DNA from: Pseudisothecium myosuroides
Lineage: Eukaryota; Streptophyta; Bryopsida; Hypnales; Lembophyllaceae
Length of the DNA stretch: 64,000 nt
Assembly (NCBI GenBank): GCA_951799445.1
Contig: OX637287.1
Span: forward strand, 19,096,224-19,160,223
Reading direction: 5' to 3'
Numbering within the stretch: position 1 is the stretch's first letter; the number at the start of each line of letters is the position of its first letter. Positions 11,819 to 23,422 of the stretch are shown piece after piece. Both the position numbers and the translations under genes were made by a program. The notes beneath the pieces were generated by a model that saw nothing but the letters and a program-made list of their open reading frames with translations, was not told where the DNA came from and did no database searches.

Positions 11819-12567
11819 AAAAAAAGTGAATCAAATTAATCATGGAAATGAATTTTGATTCATATGTTTGAAGTTTGAATTTCAAATACTATATGAATTT
11901 GCTTTCTTTTTTGAATTACAAAATAAATCAAGAAATGATTGATAACTTTGAAGAGATTTAGGAGCATCACTACCCATTCCCCCCAAATAAGGCTGGGAAA
12001 AATGGAATGGCCAAGCCTTACAACTCCTAGATCACTTCCATCCTCCAGTCATCCCCGCCCTCAAGGACACACCAAACCAAGTCAATCTCATGCATTAATG
12101 ACTTGGCAGAATCAAGAACCAACCAACATGCAATTTGATTAAAAAAATGTAAAAAATGAAGTGTTATGGTCTACAAACCAACAAACCCAACAAGATCAAG
12201 CAAGAATCAAAGTATAGCAGGGACGCTCTCCTAGTGTTTGGAGAGAGAATTTTGGAATGACCGGTCTCCTTTTATCCCTACCCAAGTCCGCATTGGACCA
12301 CTTTTTCTTGGCCGGACATGTCCAAGCCTAGGCTGGGGAGCTTTGTTGTAATTGATTGGCAATGCTCTAAATAGAATGTGCATTTGGATTTGCAAAGTTC
12401 CAATTATCTAATCAAATGTATTACATTTTATTTCCTAATGACACATGCACTCATTGTGAACTTCCTTGAACTTTAATATCTCTTATTCTACACTATCAAT
12501 GTTTGAATTAATTAAAACATTTTGTTTGAGAAAATTCAACTACTTTAAAAGAATGAGGCGTACTAGA
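11819..12567. other. Unassigned spacer between two TTAA elements
   Basis: A more balanced-GC patch at 11950-12130 has a 67-codon ORF rich in Ser, Pro and His, without a recognisable domain or conserved partner. The rest is AT-rich. No terminal repeats were identified. Confidence 0.35.
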
Positions 12568-12571
12568 TTAA

Positions 12572-13564
12572 CTTCAAAATGTATTTGACTATGTTTTCAC
12601 CAAAAATACTCCAAAATTGCCATTTCTACTACAAGTGTCAAATTTTAGAAAAAAAACATTTTTGGACACATGTATCCATAGGATCTTGTAGTGCACTGGT
12701 TTGAAAAGATGTGAAAAAAAATTCAAAATTATCACCATGTGGATTGCAAGATATTAGTGTTTCAATTAACAAGAATCCTTTTTTTGGCCTTGCAAAAAAC
12801 AAGGCAGCTCCACTTCACAAGGTTACATTTGTATAAAAAAATGTCCAAAATGGTAGTTACTCTTTGGATTCATTCTTCAAGGCAAGTTGGCTACACGCTT
12901 GAAAAATTTCAAATCATTTGAAATTGTACAACATGTAGGAAAAAATAGTAAGTAGAAAGAAGTAGAAAATGGTTCAAACTACAAAATTGTTAAGAATTTA
13001 GTTATAGAATATAAAAATTCCAATCCCAATGGTTGTAATGTTGTAATAAACAATCCACACCCAATGTTTTTTTTTGTTTTTTTTTGTTTTTTTTTAAACA
13101 AATGGACACCTTCCATTGCAAGTGGAAACCGATGTTTTGTTTTTTTCAAAAACATTGAAAATTGAATTATATAAAGGACTTCAAAGATTATTTTAGAGTA
13201 CAAATTTCATAACTATCCTCAAACTAAGACTCCTTATAACTTTCATCTCATTAATCAAAATGGAATGATTAAAAGTTTTTCATGCATATAAAAATGAAAA
13301 AAAATCAATTTTAAATTTAATTTTTTTCAAAAAGTGATTAAAAAAATTGAGTTGCCCAGGTTGCCCACTGATCAATGAAAGTTACATATCATACAATAAC
13401 TTTTTAACCATGTAGTCAAAAGTTATGAAAATTGTTGGGCCTTAAAACTACTCCTTGAGCATATGTTGTATGAAAATTTCAAAGAAAAAAAATGAGAATT
13501 CCATTCATAGTGAGTTGCCCAAAATCGCTATGTTGCCAAAAAACGGTGTTTGGGCATTTAGAGG
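12572..13564 (-). mobile_element. TTAA-bounded element, subgroup 2, minus orientation
   Basis: Bordered by TTAA 12568-12571 and 13565-13568. The left terminus has decayed to CTTCAAAATG; the right terminus reads TGTTTGGGCATTTAGAGG. It is the reverse-complement counterpart of 10880-11814, including CATAGCGATTTTGGGCA read on the minus strand near 13530. A GTTTTTTTTT microrepeat has expanded at 13060-13095. Confidence 0.8.
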
Positions 13565-13568
13565 TTAA

Positions 13569-14096
13569 ATATATTAAACAAACAACTACACTATGATTGG
13601 CTTTGTCTTTTGTATAGAGTATATGTCCCTTAGCATTGGCACACTTTTTGAATAACGTACCTAATCAAGCTTCTTTGCATGTAGCTTTTATCGATGCAAA
13701 TCCTCTTCTTTTGCCATTCAGAGCCAAAAAACGTACTTGTAGGAGGTCAAAGGAAAGACACAATATGATTTCAAACTAGGAATGGACTTAACAATTATCT
13801 AAAGAAATTTACAATTATCTATTATGTTAAGTATGCAGTGTCATGATCCATGTCACAAAATCCGTCATGTTTTCATTCTATAGAAATATCATCTAATTAT
13901 TTCATCCTATGTTCAAAATGAAAACCTAGAGCGTGATGAGCATTTTTGTAATTCGTCATGCACATGTTTCCCCTATCTCTTGCAAACAAAAATATGCAAT
14001 GGGAGTGTTGTTGCAGACTTTTGCAACAGTTGTACAACTAACTTAGTATAAGTTATACACAAATTATTCACCTATTCCAGAGCTTCAGTTGCCAAT
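13569..14096. other. AT-rich spacer, nothing recognised
   Basis: No ORF with a recognisable motif, no terminal repeats and no tandem structure were found in this stretch. Confidence 0.4.
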
Positions 14097-14105
14097 GGTA
14101 TGCAA

Positions 14106-14380
14106 GCAAGACGCTAAATCCGTCCTATGAAGTGGGACCAATAGGGTGAATTTTGTGTTTTCTGAGGTAAAATTTAAAAAAAATAAAAAATAAATCTATT
14201 TTGTGCTGTGTTTAGGGTATGTTCTAGACCTCTCCTAGCTAATTTGGGGTCTCCAATTGCAAATATGAATTCAAAATTTGCAAATTTTATAATGTATGAC
14301 AAATAAAAAATTCTTGGATTTTTTTCCAGGTTAAATCTACCCTGTTGGTTCTACTTTGTGGGACAAGTTTAGCATCCTGG
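14106..14380. mobile_element. Mutator-like (MULE) MITE, copy 1
   Basis: Inverted ends of about 45-50 bp pair GACGCTAAATCCGTCC on the left with GGACAAGTTTAGCATCC on the right, continuing through a (C)CAA(T/C)AGGGT segment. It is flanked by 9-bp direct repeats GGTATGCAA (14097-14105) and GATATGCAA (14381-14389), 8 of 9 identical. The 9-bp duplication points to the Mutator superfamily. The same family occurs at 16058-16326. Confidence 0.8.
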
Positions 14381-14420
14381 GATATGCAATGGGTTCTGTT
14401 TTGAGCCCCAAAAATATTAA

Positions 14421-15344
14421 CCCCTAGAGTTCCTTGACTATGTTCTCACCAAAAATGCTCCAAAACTGCCACTTCTAGTACAAGTACCAAATTTTTGAAA
14501 AATATCATTTTTGGACACATGTAACCATAAGATCTTGTAGTACTCTAGTTTGAGAATATGTGGAAAAAATTTCAGAAATTTCCATTATGTAGATTGAAAG
14601 ATATTAGCATTTGAAGTGGCAAAAGTCCTTTTTTTGGCCCTGCGAAAAACCAGACAGCTACACTTCACAAGGTCAGATTATTATGAAAAAAATTCCAAAA
14701 TGGTTGTGCTTCTTTGGATTCATTCTTTAGGGCAAGTTGGCTACATGCTTGAAAACTTTCAGATTATTTGGAATTGTACAACATATAGGAAAAAAATAGT
14801 AAGTAGAAAGAAGTAGAGAATGGTTCAAAACACTAAATTGTTAAAAAGTTAATTATAGAATTGAAAATGCCAATCCCAATGGTTGCAATGTTGCAATAAA
14901 CAATCTACATCCTAAAATTTTATTTTTTTTGAAAAATATTGAAAATTGAGTGAAATTAACGACTTCAAAGTTTATTTTAGAGTAGACAATCCATAACTAC
15001 CCGCAAACTAAAGATCCTCATAACGTTTGACTCATTGATCAAAATGGAATGGTTCAAAGTTTTTCAGATATATATAAATCTAATAAACCAATTTCGAATT
15101 TTTATTTTTGAAAAAAGTGATTTTTTCTGATCTGCCCGAACTGCCCGAGTTGAGAAACAAACAACATATTAGGCCATAACTTTTGACTCGTATTTCCAAA
15201 TGTCATGAAATTTGGTGCATATGAAAGATATTCCTCGTCCCCACCTTCTATAAAAATTTCAGCCCAAAATATGCAAATCTCCAGTCACACGTACCTACCC
15301 AAAATTTCTATGTTGCCAAAAAAGGCATGCTGGTCCTTTAGGGG
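14421..15344 (-). mobile_element. TTAA-bounded element, subgroup 2, minus orientation
   Basis: TTAA lies at 14417-14420 and 15345-15348. The left end is CCCCTAGAGTTCCTTGACTA and the right end GCTGGTCCTTTAGGGG. It aligns with 12572-13564. The GC-rich core is present in complement as CTGCCCGAACTGCCCGAG near 15132. The 66-codon ORF at 14616 is not conserved in frame among copies. Confidence 0.87.
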
Positions 15345-15348
15345 TTAA

Positions 15349-16048
15349 GCTTCACAAATGCGTATACAAATTTTGAGGCGAGATTTGAAGACCAAATAAA
15401 ATCATAGGTATTTTGGAATAACTTAGATAAAATAACTTGGAACAGAAATAAGGTAGTTGGCTCAAAAAGCGACCCTTTAAGGGCTATTGGACCATTTTTA
15501 TGGGTTTTAGATGCCCAAAAATATTTTCCCTTATTTTTCACTTGAAGAAAAATTGATGCAGAATTTAACACAAGTGGTTTCATATTTTTTGGAGCATGTA
15601 TGAATTACTCATGAATTTCCCAAGAATTTTGTGGTTGGCACTTATTCTTGACTAATAGGACTTGCAAAACCCACACACATGCAGTCTAGAAAAAGATATG
15701 GCTTGACCAAAAACAAGCATTGCCGCATTCAAAAGTAATACACAAGGTTCCAAAATGCAACCTTTACTAAATTTAAACGGATCCTACATTCTTTTAACAT
15801 TTGTAAGAAGGCAATTGGGCAATCAATCCTCATTTAGAAAAATTAAGTGGACACACCCTGACTTTGAAATGGACCCTCCTTGGCTCTTATTCCATCCATT
15901 GGCAAAGCATGAAGCAATATGTGGCAAGTCTTAATTATGCTCTCACATTGTTGGCAGTCCATTTCAGAACCACTTAATTCCCATTTCAGAGCTCCTTACA
16001 AGGTTGTTTGAAGAAGGGGGTCGTTTTTGAGCCACCTACCTTATGCCA
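15349..16048. other. Spacer, nothing recognised apart from an 81-codon minus ORF
   Basis: The minus ORF at 15338-15583 overlaps the adjacent element border and shows no domain. GATTTGAAGACC.. and TGCACTTGAAG-type segments resemble 25000-25080 (ACAAGTGGTTTCATATTTTTTG occurs at both sites), so part of this is a dispersed repeat. No gene. Confidence 0.4.
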
Positions 16049-16057
16049 CTTTCTAGT

Positions 16058-16326
16058 GAGGGACGTTAAACCCGTCCCACAAAGTGTAACAAGCTGGATA
16101 GATTTATCCTGGGAAAAATGCAAGAATTTTTTAATTTCCATGCATGATAAAATTTACAAATTTGGAGTTCATATTTGCAATCAGAGGCCCCTTGATAGCT
16201 AGGAAGGGGTGTAAAACGTACCCTAATCCTGGCACAAAAGTAGAGTTTCTTTCTTAAAAGTTTTATACCCAAATCACAAAATTCACCTTGTTGGTCCTAC
16301 TTTGTGGGATGGGTTTATTGTCCTAC
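16058..16326. mobile_element. Mutator-like (MULE) MITE, copy 2
   Basis: The left end GAGGGACGTTAAACCCGTCC pairs with the right end GGATGGGTTTATTGTCCTAC. It is flanked by 9-bp direct repeats CTTTCTAGT (16049-16057) and CTTTCAAGT (16327-16335), 8 of 9 identical. Its ends and length match 14106-14380, which independently supports the family and the 9-bp duplication. Confidence 0.82.
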
Positions 16327-16454
16327 CTTTCAAGTTGAAATTACACACTTCAAAAAAAAGACTCAATGGAGAGATTTGACCTCATAGGCAAGCCGTTTTG
16401 GATGTTCTGGTAAGGTGGGCACCCCAAAAATCCGCACCCTGTAGAAAACTACTA

Positions 16455-17034
16455 CTCCCTCCGTCTCGAAATAAATCCGGGGTTTCCTGGAAATGGCTAG
16501 ATTAATGCATGAATTGTTCCTATTTTCAAGGGATTGTGGAGACATTGTAGCTTCTACTAAACCCCACCAGATGTGAAAAAATGGAAGTTAAAAGTGAAGC
16601 AGCACATGTTGAAAACAAGCGGCGAAAGTGAATTTTTTTTGTCCTTTTTGAAATTGCTCCAGTGGTATTAATTTTGATCATTCTTCGAGCAATGTTGGTG
16701 CAATGACGTTCATTGATGTCTATTGTATTCAATTCTAACAATATTTTGTGATTCAACTCCAAAAATTCTCAACAAGAGATTTACTAGTAGCTGTTTTTGT
16801 ACAGTTTTGGGTTGAATTTTTTGCCTTTGATTGGTTAGAAGTTGCGTTTTGATTCCCTTTGCAACAATTGAATTGCTATAAAGTCTTTGGAGTGTGACAT
16901 CTACAGATTCTTTTGCTTCAAGGTGTTTGAACTAGCTTTAGTTGTTGTCCATCAAGTTGTGGAGAGCCAATTCCGAATTTAATTTGAGACAAGTATATTT
17001 GGAAAACCCTGGATTTATTTTGAGACAGAGGGAG
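16455..17034. mobile_element. Stowaway-type (Tc1/mariner) element
   Basis: The left end CTCCCTCCGTCTCGAAATAA is matched by the inverted right end TTATTTTGAGACAGAGGGAG, extended by CCGGGGTTTCC/GGAAAACCCTGG inside. TA flanks both sides (16453-16454, 17035-17036). CTCCCTCCGT is the classic Stowaway terminus. At 580 bp it is long for a Stowaway MITE. Its ORFs show no transposase motif. Confidence 0.88.
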
Positions 17035-17192
17035 TATCATTATTATTTGTACATCTCCAAAATCAATACTTACAGTACATGTGTGGACAATTTTTTTTTA
17101 GAAAATCTACCAAAAAAAACCCTTGGACTCTTCATAACTTTTGTATATGGTATCCTAATATTGAGATCTTTAGTGCGTTGGAACCTCTTTAA

Positions 17193-18144
17193 TCCCTAAA
17201 GGACCAATGTTCCCTTGGGTTAATGGAAATCATCCATGTGACCAAAAAAAAACACCTTGAGGGACATTTGGGATTTTGGGTAGGTTCTTGTGATCTCAAT
17301 TTTTGACATGATTTTTTGAATTTTTTTTGAAGATGGGAAATCAAAATAGCTTTTTGAAAATTTAACTTTTTATTTCGATCGATGCCCGGGAGCAAAAGTT
17401 ATGCCACCCTAAGTCCAAAAAGCAGTTTGCCAGGCTGTACAAAATAAACACAAAAAATTGAATTTTTTAATTTTTAATTTTTTTTTTCAAAGATTATATT
17501 TTTGTCTATATCTAAAGCTTTGATTCATTCTATTTGGACTAATAATGAGAAAGCTATGGACAATCTTGTTTTCAGGCTTTCTAAGCATCTTCTTGAAAAA
17601 ACAACTTATAGAATTCATTTATGAATGCAATTTTCAAATTTTTCAAATTTTTTTAAAGGATTAAATTTGTTTGCAAGATCAATCTCACCATTGGGATTAT
17701 GGTGTTTCAATTCCATCTTAGAGCTATTAACAATTTAGTATTCTATTCAATCTTGAACCTATTTCTATTTAACAATTTTTTAATAAATGAAAATCAAGTG
17801 TTTTCTTTTAAAAAAATTCCCCGACTTTCAACTCAAATGTTCAACATAAATAAATTTAAATTCAAAGTTTGTAGTGCAAAACTTTCCACAAATAGAAGTC
17901 AAAGTCATCTGAAATTGCATGCCAGCATTCAAAGTGGATTTTTTCCAACTTTGAATCCTAACATTTTTCGATCTGTACGGTCAAACTTCATGAAATTTTT
18001 ACCACATGATCTAAAACAAGTGAAGTACAAGATCTTATGGTTAAATTCTAAAAAAATGTTTTTTTTTGGTTTCTTGGGTGAACGCAGTAGACATTACATT
18101 TTTGAGTGGTTTTCAAACAAGAAAATACCTTGGTCCTTAAGTAG
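17193..18144 (+). mobile_element. TTAA-bounded element, subgroup 1, plus orientation
   Basis: TTAA lies at 17189-17192 and 18145-18148. The left end is TCCCTAAAGGACCAATGTTC and the right end CCTTGGTCCTTAAGTAG, so both terminal tetranucleotides have drifted. The order of internal blocks (TGATTTTTTGAATTTTTTT, GCCCGGGAGC, AGCTTTGATTCATTC, ATTGGGATTA) matches 23427-24360. A 149-codon plus ORF at 17699 lies wholly inside and is a by-product. Confidence 0.83.
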
Positions 18145-18148
18145 TTAA

Positions 18149-18465
18149 ATTTAAAATTAAAGATAACTCTAAACTTAATTGAAAATAGCTACAAAGATTT
18201 GTTCAAATGGTTTGCAACTATCATGCCTAAAATACTTTATTATAATTATAAACTTTAATTTTTGCAAAATCTTGAGATTTTATACATTTGCATCAAAAGT
18301 CAAATTTTAAGATTATAGATATGTTTTTTTTCTAAAGCAAAGCAAATAAATTTGAAAAATGAATTCAAACTTATTTAAATCAATAATGTAGAAACAACCC
18401 AAACCATCCTTAATATACACATTTTGAACAAGTAGACTTCTACTGAAAGTATCTCCAAAATTGAA
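18149..18465. other. AT-rich spacer, nothing recognised
   Basis: No ORF, terminal repeat or tandem structure was recognised. Confidence 0.35.
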
Positions 18466-18469
18466 TTAG

Positions 18470-19616
18470 CTCCTAAAGTTCTTTCATGTTTAGAGACCCA
18501 AAGCTACTTTAATATACTAGTCTTTAAACCTAGGCTAAGATCTTCATTTATATTTATTTTTTAATAAATCCAATCGTAGGATCCTTTAGTTAACTTGTTA
18601 GAGTATACTCTTCTAAAATTTTAGGATAAGAAATCTTAATAATTGCAAGATCTTAATGCTTGAATTGCAAAAACAAGTATCTTTAACTCTAACTTCCCAA
18701 ATGGTTAGATTTCATCTCTCAAACTTTTAACCCAAAAATGTGTAGATCCTACAACTTGCAACTCTCCATAATGTGTTGAAGAAGTAGGTTGGAAATACAT
18801 ACAAAAAATTTCAACAAAAAATATTTCATATTCATGCTTGAAAAAAATAGTAAGTTGAAAGAACTAGAGAATGATTTAAAATACTAAATTGTAAAGAATT
18901 TAATCATCAAATTGAAAAATAGCAATCCCAATGGTTGTAATGTTGTAATAAACAATCTGCATCCTATGATTTTATTTTTTCCAAACATATAGAAAATTGA
19001 GTTAAATAAAGGACTTCAAAGGTTACTTTAGAGTAGAGATTCCATAATTGTCTACAAACTAAAATTCCTAGCATAATTTTCATCTCATTAACCAAATTGG
19101 AATGATTCAAAGCTTTCCATGTATATATAAATCTAGAAAACCAATTTCAAATTTTTATTTCTTAAAAGAGTAGTTTTGTTTTTAGCTACCTCCATTGCCC
19201 AAATTCTAAAAGAAACTATATATTATACAATAACCATATAGTGAAAAGCTATGAAAATTGTTTCGCCTAAAAGCTACTTCCCCACCAAATTTTGTATGAC
19301 AATTTCAAAAAGAAAATAAGGAATATTTCATTTGTAAATAGATGATTGAAAATGCTATGTTGCCAAAAAAATGCTATTTACACTACAAGAGAAAGGGGTG
19401 TTTTAAGTGAGTTTTTAAGTTAGTCCTAGACACATGATTTTAAGTAATGACCTCTAATGAGATTTTCAGCAAAATTTTACTTAAAAGACATGTGTTTTAA
19501 GTAAAATTTTGCAGAAAAGCTCATTAAAGGTCATTACTTAAAATCATGTGTCTAGGACTATACTTAAAAACTCACTTAAAATACCCCTTTCTCTTGTAGT
19601 GTTAGTCTTCTAGGGG
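18470..19616 (-). mobile_element. TTAA-bounded element, subgroup 2, minus orientation, split by a MITE
   Basis: The left border is TTAG at 18466-18469 (a degenerate TTAA) followed by CTCCTAAAGTTC. The right end is CTTCTAGGGG before TTAA 19617-19620. Internal blocks follow 12572-13564. The fold-back MITE 19381-19601 interrupts it close to its right end, between ATGCTATT and GTCTTCTAGGGG. Confidence 0.75.
19381..19601. mobile_element. Fold-back MITE with CACTA ends, copy A
   Basis: This 221-bp element is almost entirely one inverted repeat, with arms of about 100 bp around a short centre. It starts CACTACAAGAGAAAGGGG and ends CCCCTTTCTCTTGTAGTG. The 3-bp duplication TTA (19378-19380, 19602-19604) fits CACTA insertion. 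The near-perfect palindrome is a plausible small-RNA precursor if transcribed. Confidence 0.92.
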
Positions 19617-19620
19617 TTAA

Positions 19621-20389
19621 ACTGTTCCCATACTTAATTGCAATTGGTTTACTATTGATTCTCTAAATTTTGGTTTTATCACCAATCTATGTGATAGTTT
19701 CAGTGGCTTACAAAGATTTTACTTTGAAAATTCACAGTAATTACATATCTTATCCAAATTTTTCTTTAATTTTTTTAGAAAAAATTATGATTTTCAATTG
19801 CTAAATACCACCCAAAAAAATCTTGAAAAAAGTGCCTCCCACTGCTGAATTGTTTATTTTGACCGTTTTGGGTATTTTCACCTTCGTACTTTACATCTTT
19901 GAAATCACGTTTCATTCGCAATAGTTGCATGGAAAGGCGTACCCCCAAATTATTGGCGGGCTCGGAGTTGGTATGCAATTGTGTTTTCCAATGTTACCGT
20001 AACTATGGGTACAACTGTAGAAGTCCCCCAAGAACTGGTCAAAATTTTATTCTCATTAGGGGAATAAATATATTCTACACTAGTTGTTTATAAAAAATTG
20101 AGTCTGAGTTTTCATCATGCATTTCCCAGTTTTTTATGGACAAAGGGTAGCTGGACCAAGTTATGCCTAAAAGCCTTTTTGCATCCTTCACATGCACGAA
20201 GGTTTGCATCACTCACAGAGTAAGCTTTTAAGCTTTTTAGGGTTTAGGGTTGACCTTTTGGGATACAAAGCCCTGAACCCTGAAACTGTCATTGCTTCAC
20301 AAACCAGGACCATGGAATAGAGATAAGTTAAGGTGGGTACACCCAAAATCGCACCCTGCTTAGAACCGCCATCATCATTCTGTGTATAA
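19621..20389. other. Spacer, no gene recognised
   Basis: It contains a degenerate telomere-like stretch (TTTAGGGTTTAGGGTT near 20237-20252). A segment around 20330 (AAGGTGGGTACACCC..AAATCGCACCCTG) is also seen near 16409. Short ORFs carry no motifs. Confidence 0.4.
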
Positions 20390-20692
20390 GGTAGGGTGCT
20401 CTAAAAGCAACCTGGCTCTAAAACCGACCTCTAACACAGAGGTACATTTTGCTTTTTTCAATGTACCAGCAGTGTACATTTTAGGAGGGGGGCGCTTTTA
20501 GTAACCACTGGGTTTGAACTTCAAAAATTCATAACTAATTTCAAGAAGGTTAAAAAAAATATGAAATGACTTGGGTTAGATGCCAATTCCATTTTTCTTC
20601 CTATGAAAATTTATTGAAATTGTTTCAAGGAGTTTAGCTTCCTCCCAAATTTAATCAACTCTTAAAAGGTTGCTTTAAGAGCACACTACCTT
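20390..20692. mobile_element. MITE-like element with AAGGTAG inverted ends
   Basis: The left end AAGGTAGGGTGCTCTAAAAG pairs with the right end CTTTAAGAGCACACTACCTT over about 25 bp. The flanks suggest TA or TAA as target, but this is ambiguous. The interior matches 2010-2225. Related ends appear around 24879 and 25294. Confidence 0.6.
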
Positions 20693-20699
20693 AATCTCC

Positions 20700-21028
20700 A
20701 AAATCATTATAAACCCTTGTGGAAGAGATGATTTTAGAACCTCTACAAAAAAAAATTGTGACCACAGTCATAACTTTTGCATACGGTAATCAATTATTGC
20801 GGGCTTTGGTGCGTTGGAACCTCCTTTCACTTGCCAACAAGAGAATATGAAAATTTGACCAGTCTAATAATAGCAACTAGGTAGAATTGCAAAAACTGGC
20901 AATTTGGGGGGCTCCGAACTTTCTCTTTAGAGTCAACCCTAGTGTTCTTGTTGTGTTTTTCCTTTGAATTCCTATAAAGAAGTGTATTTAATAATCTATA
21001 TACCAATAGTGTATTTCACCTTTCTACA
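20700..21028. other. Spacer, nothing recognised
   Basis: No gene-like ORF. Segments such as TTTTGCATACGGTA..AGTGCGTTGGAACCTC parallel 17140-17185 just before another TTAA element, so this may be a shared flank or an older repeat into which both elements inserted. Confidence 0.4.
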
Positions 21029-21032
21029 TTAA

Positions 21033-21944
21033 ACCCTAAAGGACCATTGTTCCTTCGGAGGACAAATGAAATTTCGGGCAAGTACCTATGGTCTCAATTT
21101 TTGCCTTGATTTTTTGAATTTTTTTTGAAGGTAGAAAAGTTGATTAGCTTCATGGGAATATTATTATTTTTTTCAATTGGTGCCTAGGAACAAAAGTTTT
21201 ACCCAAATAAGCTCAAAATAGGGGAGAGGGGGCAACAAAAAAAATTCAAAAGTTTGAACTATTTTTTTTCTCATAGACTATATTTTTGTCTACATGGAAA
21301 GCTTTGATTCATTCCATTTGGATTTGTTATAAGAAAATTATGGACAATCTTGTTATTTAGGCAATTAGAACATTTCTTTGAAAAAATAACTTGCAGGATT
21401 TATTTCTAAATGCAATTTTTACAATTTTCAAAAAAAGAAGTTCTACATGGTTTAGTTTGTTTGCTAGAACAATCTCACCATTGGAATTAGTGCATTGTAA
21501 TTCCATCTTAGAGATATTAATAATTTAGATTTTCCTTCTATCTTGTACCTACTTCTATTTAACAAATTTTTAAAGAATAAAAATTAAGTTTTTTTGAATT
21601 TTTTCCTATACTCTCAAGTCAATTCTCCACCATAAAGATTTCAAGCTCAAAACTTTGTAGTGCAAAAAATTTAAGTTAACAAGGTTCAAAGTCAAATAAT
21701 CTAGTCCCGCAATGTGCTAAAAAACTTGTTTTCTTCACTTTAAACGTAGATATCTTGCAATTTATGCAGTCAAAATTTCTGAAATTTTTCTACACATTTT
21801 CATACTAGTTAGGTGTAAGTTCCTATGGTTGGATGTGCAAAAAATCAATTTTCAATTTTTTATTCTTTGCTATAGAAATGACAGTTTTGATACAAAACTA
21901 ATTTGCTTTTTGGCAAGAAAAAAAAGACCTTGGTCCTTTAGAGG
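21033..21944 (+). mobile_element. TTAA-bounded element, subgroup 1, plus orientation
   Basis: The left border is TTAA 21029-21032 followed by ACCCTAAAGGACCATTG. The right end is CCTTGGTCCTTTAGAGG followed by TGAA (21945-21948), a one-base decay of TTAA. It is collinear with 23427-24360 but lacks most of the GC-rich core. Confidence 0.82.
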
Positions 21945-22012
21945 TGAATTGAACCCAGACAAATTTGATTCTATAATCAATCCAAACATTATAGGTTAGA
22001 AAAAGACTTTAA

Positions 22013-22932
22013 CCCTAAAGTCCCATTGTCCCCTTGGGGGACAAAATGGATTTGGGATAGGCTTCTACGGTCTCAGTGTTTGTCGTGATTTTTTGAATTT
22101 TTTTGGAGATAGAAAAACACATTAGCTTTCCAAAAATGTAATTTTCATTTCAATCAAAGCCCGAGAGCTAAAGTTATGGCACAAAAGCCCAAATTTTAGT
22201 TTGGCGGGCAGAAAGAAATCCTCAAAAAAACTTTAAATTTTTTAAATTTTTTTCCTGTTTTGTATAGATTATATTTTTATCTACATGGGAAGCTTTGAAT
22301 TGTTTCATTTGGATTTGTTATGTGAAAGTTATGGACAATCTTGTTTTTTGGGCAATCAGAGCATCTTCTTGAAAAAATAACTCATAGGATTCATTTTTTA
22401 ACTCAATTTTAACTTTTTTTCAAAAAATAAAAGATTCTCAAGGTTAAGATCTCTTGCTAGAAAAATGTGGCCATTGTAATTAGTATATTCAATTCCATTT
22501 TAGAACTATTAACAATTTAGATTTTTCTTCAATCTTAAACCTACGTCTACTTAACAATTTTTTAATGAGTGAAAACTAAGAATGTGTTTTTTGAATTTTT
22601 TTTCTAGACCCTCAACTCAATTCTTCATCATATAAAATTAGAAATTCAAAATCAATAGAGCAAAAAATTTAAGTTATGAAGGTTCAAAGCCAAAAAATGT
22701 AGTTGAGCAAGGTGCAAAAAAACTTGTTCCCTTCACTTTAAATGCAAATATCTTGCAATCTACAATGTCAAAGTTAATGAAATTTCTTCTAGACATTCTT
22801 ACACTAGTCTAGTACAAGATCCTACGGTTAGAAATGTTTAAAAAAATGTTTTTTTTATGCTTTTGCACTTTGCTATAGAAATGGCAGTTTTGAGTGATAT
22901 TTGATGGAAATAAGGCCTTGGGACTTTAGGGG
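22013..22932 (+). mobile_element. TTAA-bounded element, subgroup 1, plus orientation
   Basis: TTAA lies at 22009-22012 and 22933-22936. The left end CCCTAAAGTCCCATTGTCCC is followed by a CCCCTTGGGGG hairpin. The right end is GGCCTTGGGACTTTAGGGG. The core is reduced to GGCGGGCAG near 22203. No transposase. Confidence 0.87.
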
Positions 22933-22936
22933 TTAA

Positions 22937-23422
22937 AAAGTTGTATTCAAAACAAAGTGAATTGTAGAGAAATCCTTGAACTCTAATTTGAATATTCATG
23001 TTACTTTTTTTGTAAACTCCTATAAGTAAGTATAATTCATAATCAATGAAGTGCAATCTACCAATCTAAGTGAACTACACTTCTATAGACTCAAATTTTT
23101 AATCAATTCTAACATTGAAGGTGTAAAATTAGAGATACAGAAGTACGGTAAGGTAATTATACCGAATTTTGACCCCTTTCTGAAACCAACCCCTATAGAT
23201 TCCTACCTAAAATGTACTCTCACTATTCATGAGAGTCTAGGGTCAAATTTAGAAACACCTATTTTTAATACTTTGAATATTCGTAGTTTATTCATATGGT
23301 GTCCAAAAAAATGCATTCTCAGAGAATCAAGAATCCCCTTTGGACTACCAATGAGATCCCACCAAAAGTTTTCCAATATAATAATGAGAACCATGCTGAA
23401 AGCCTGAAATCAGCTGAATTGC
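22937..23422. other. AT-rich spacer with a 118-codon ORF of unknown status
   Basis: The plus ORF 23051-23407 has unbiased, AT-driven composition (many Asn, Ile, Phe, Lys) and no recognisable motif. AAGGTAATTATACC at 23150 may be a transposon end (see the entry at 23150-24391). I do not call a gene here. Confidence 0.35.

Noticed and set aside
17699..18148. 149-codon plus ORF
   Set aside because: It lies wholly inside the TTAA element 17193-18144, and the matching region of other copies is broken by stops.
23051..23407. 118-codon plus ORF
   Set aside because: AT-driven composition, no motif, no splice or start context better than chance.
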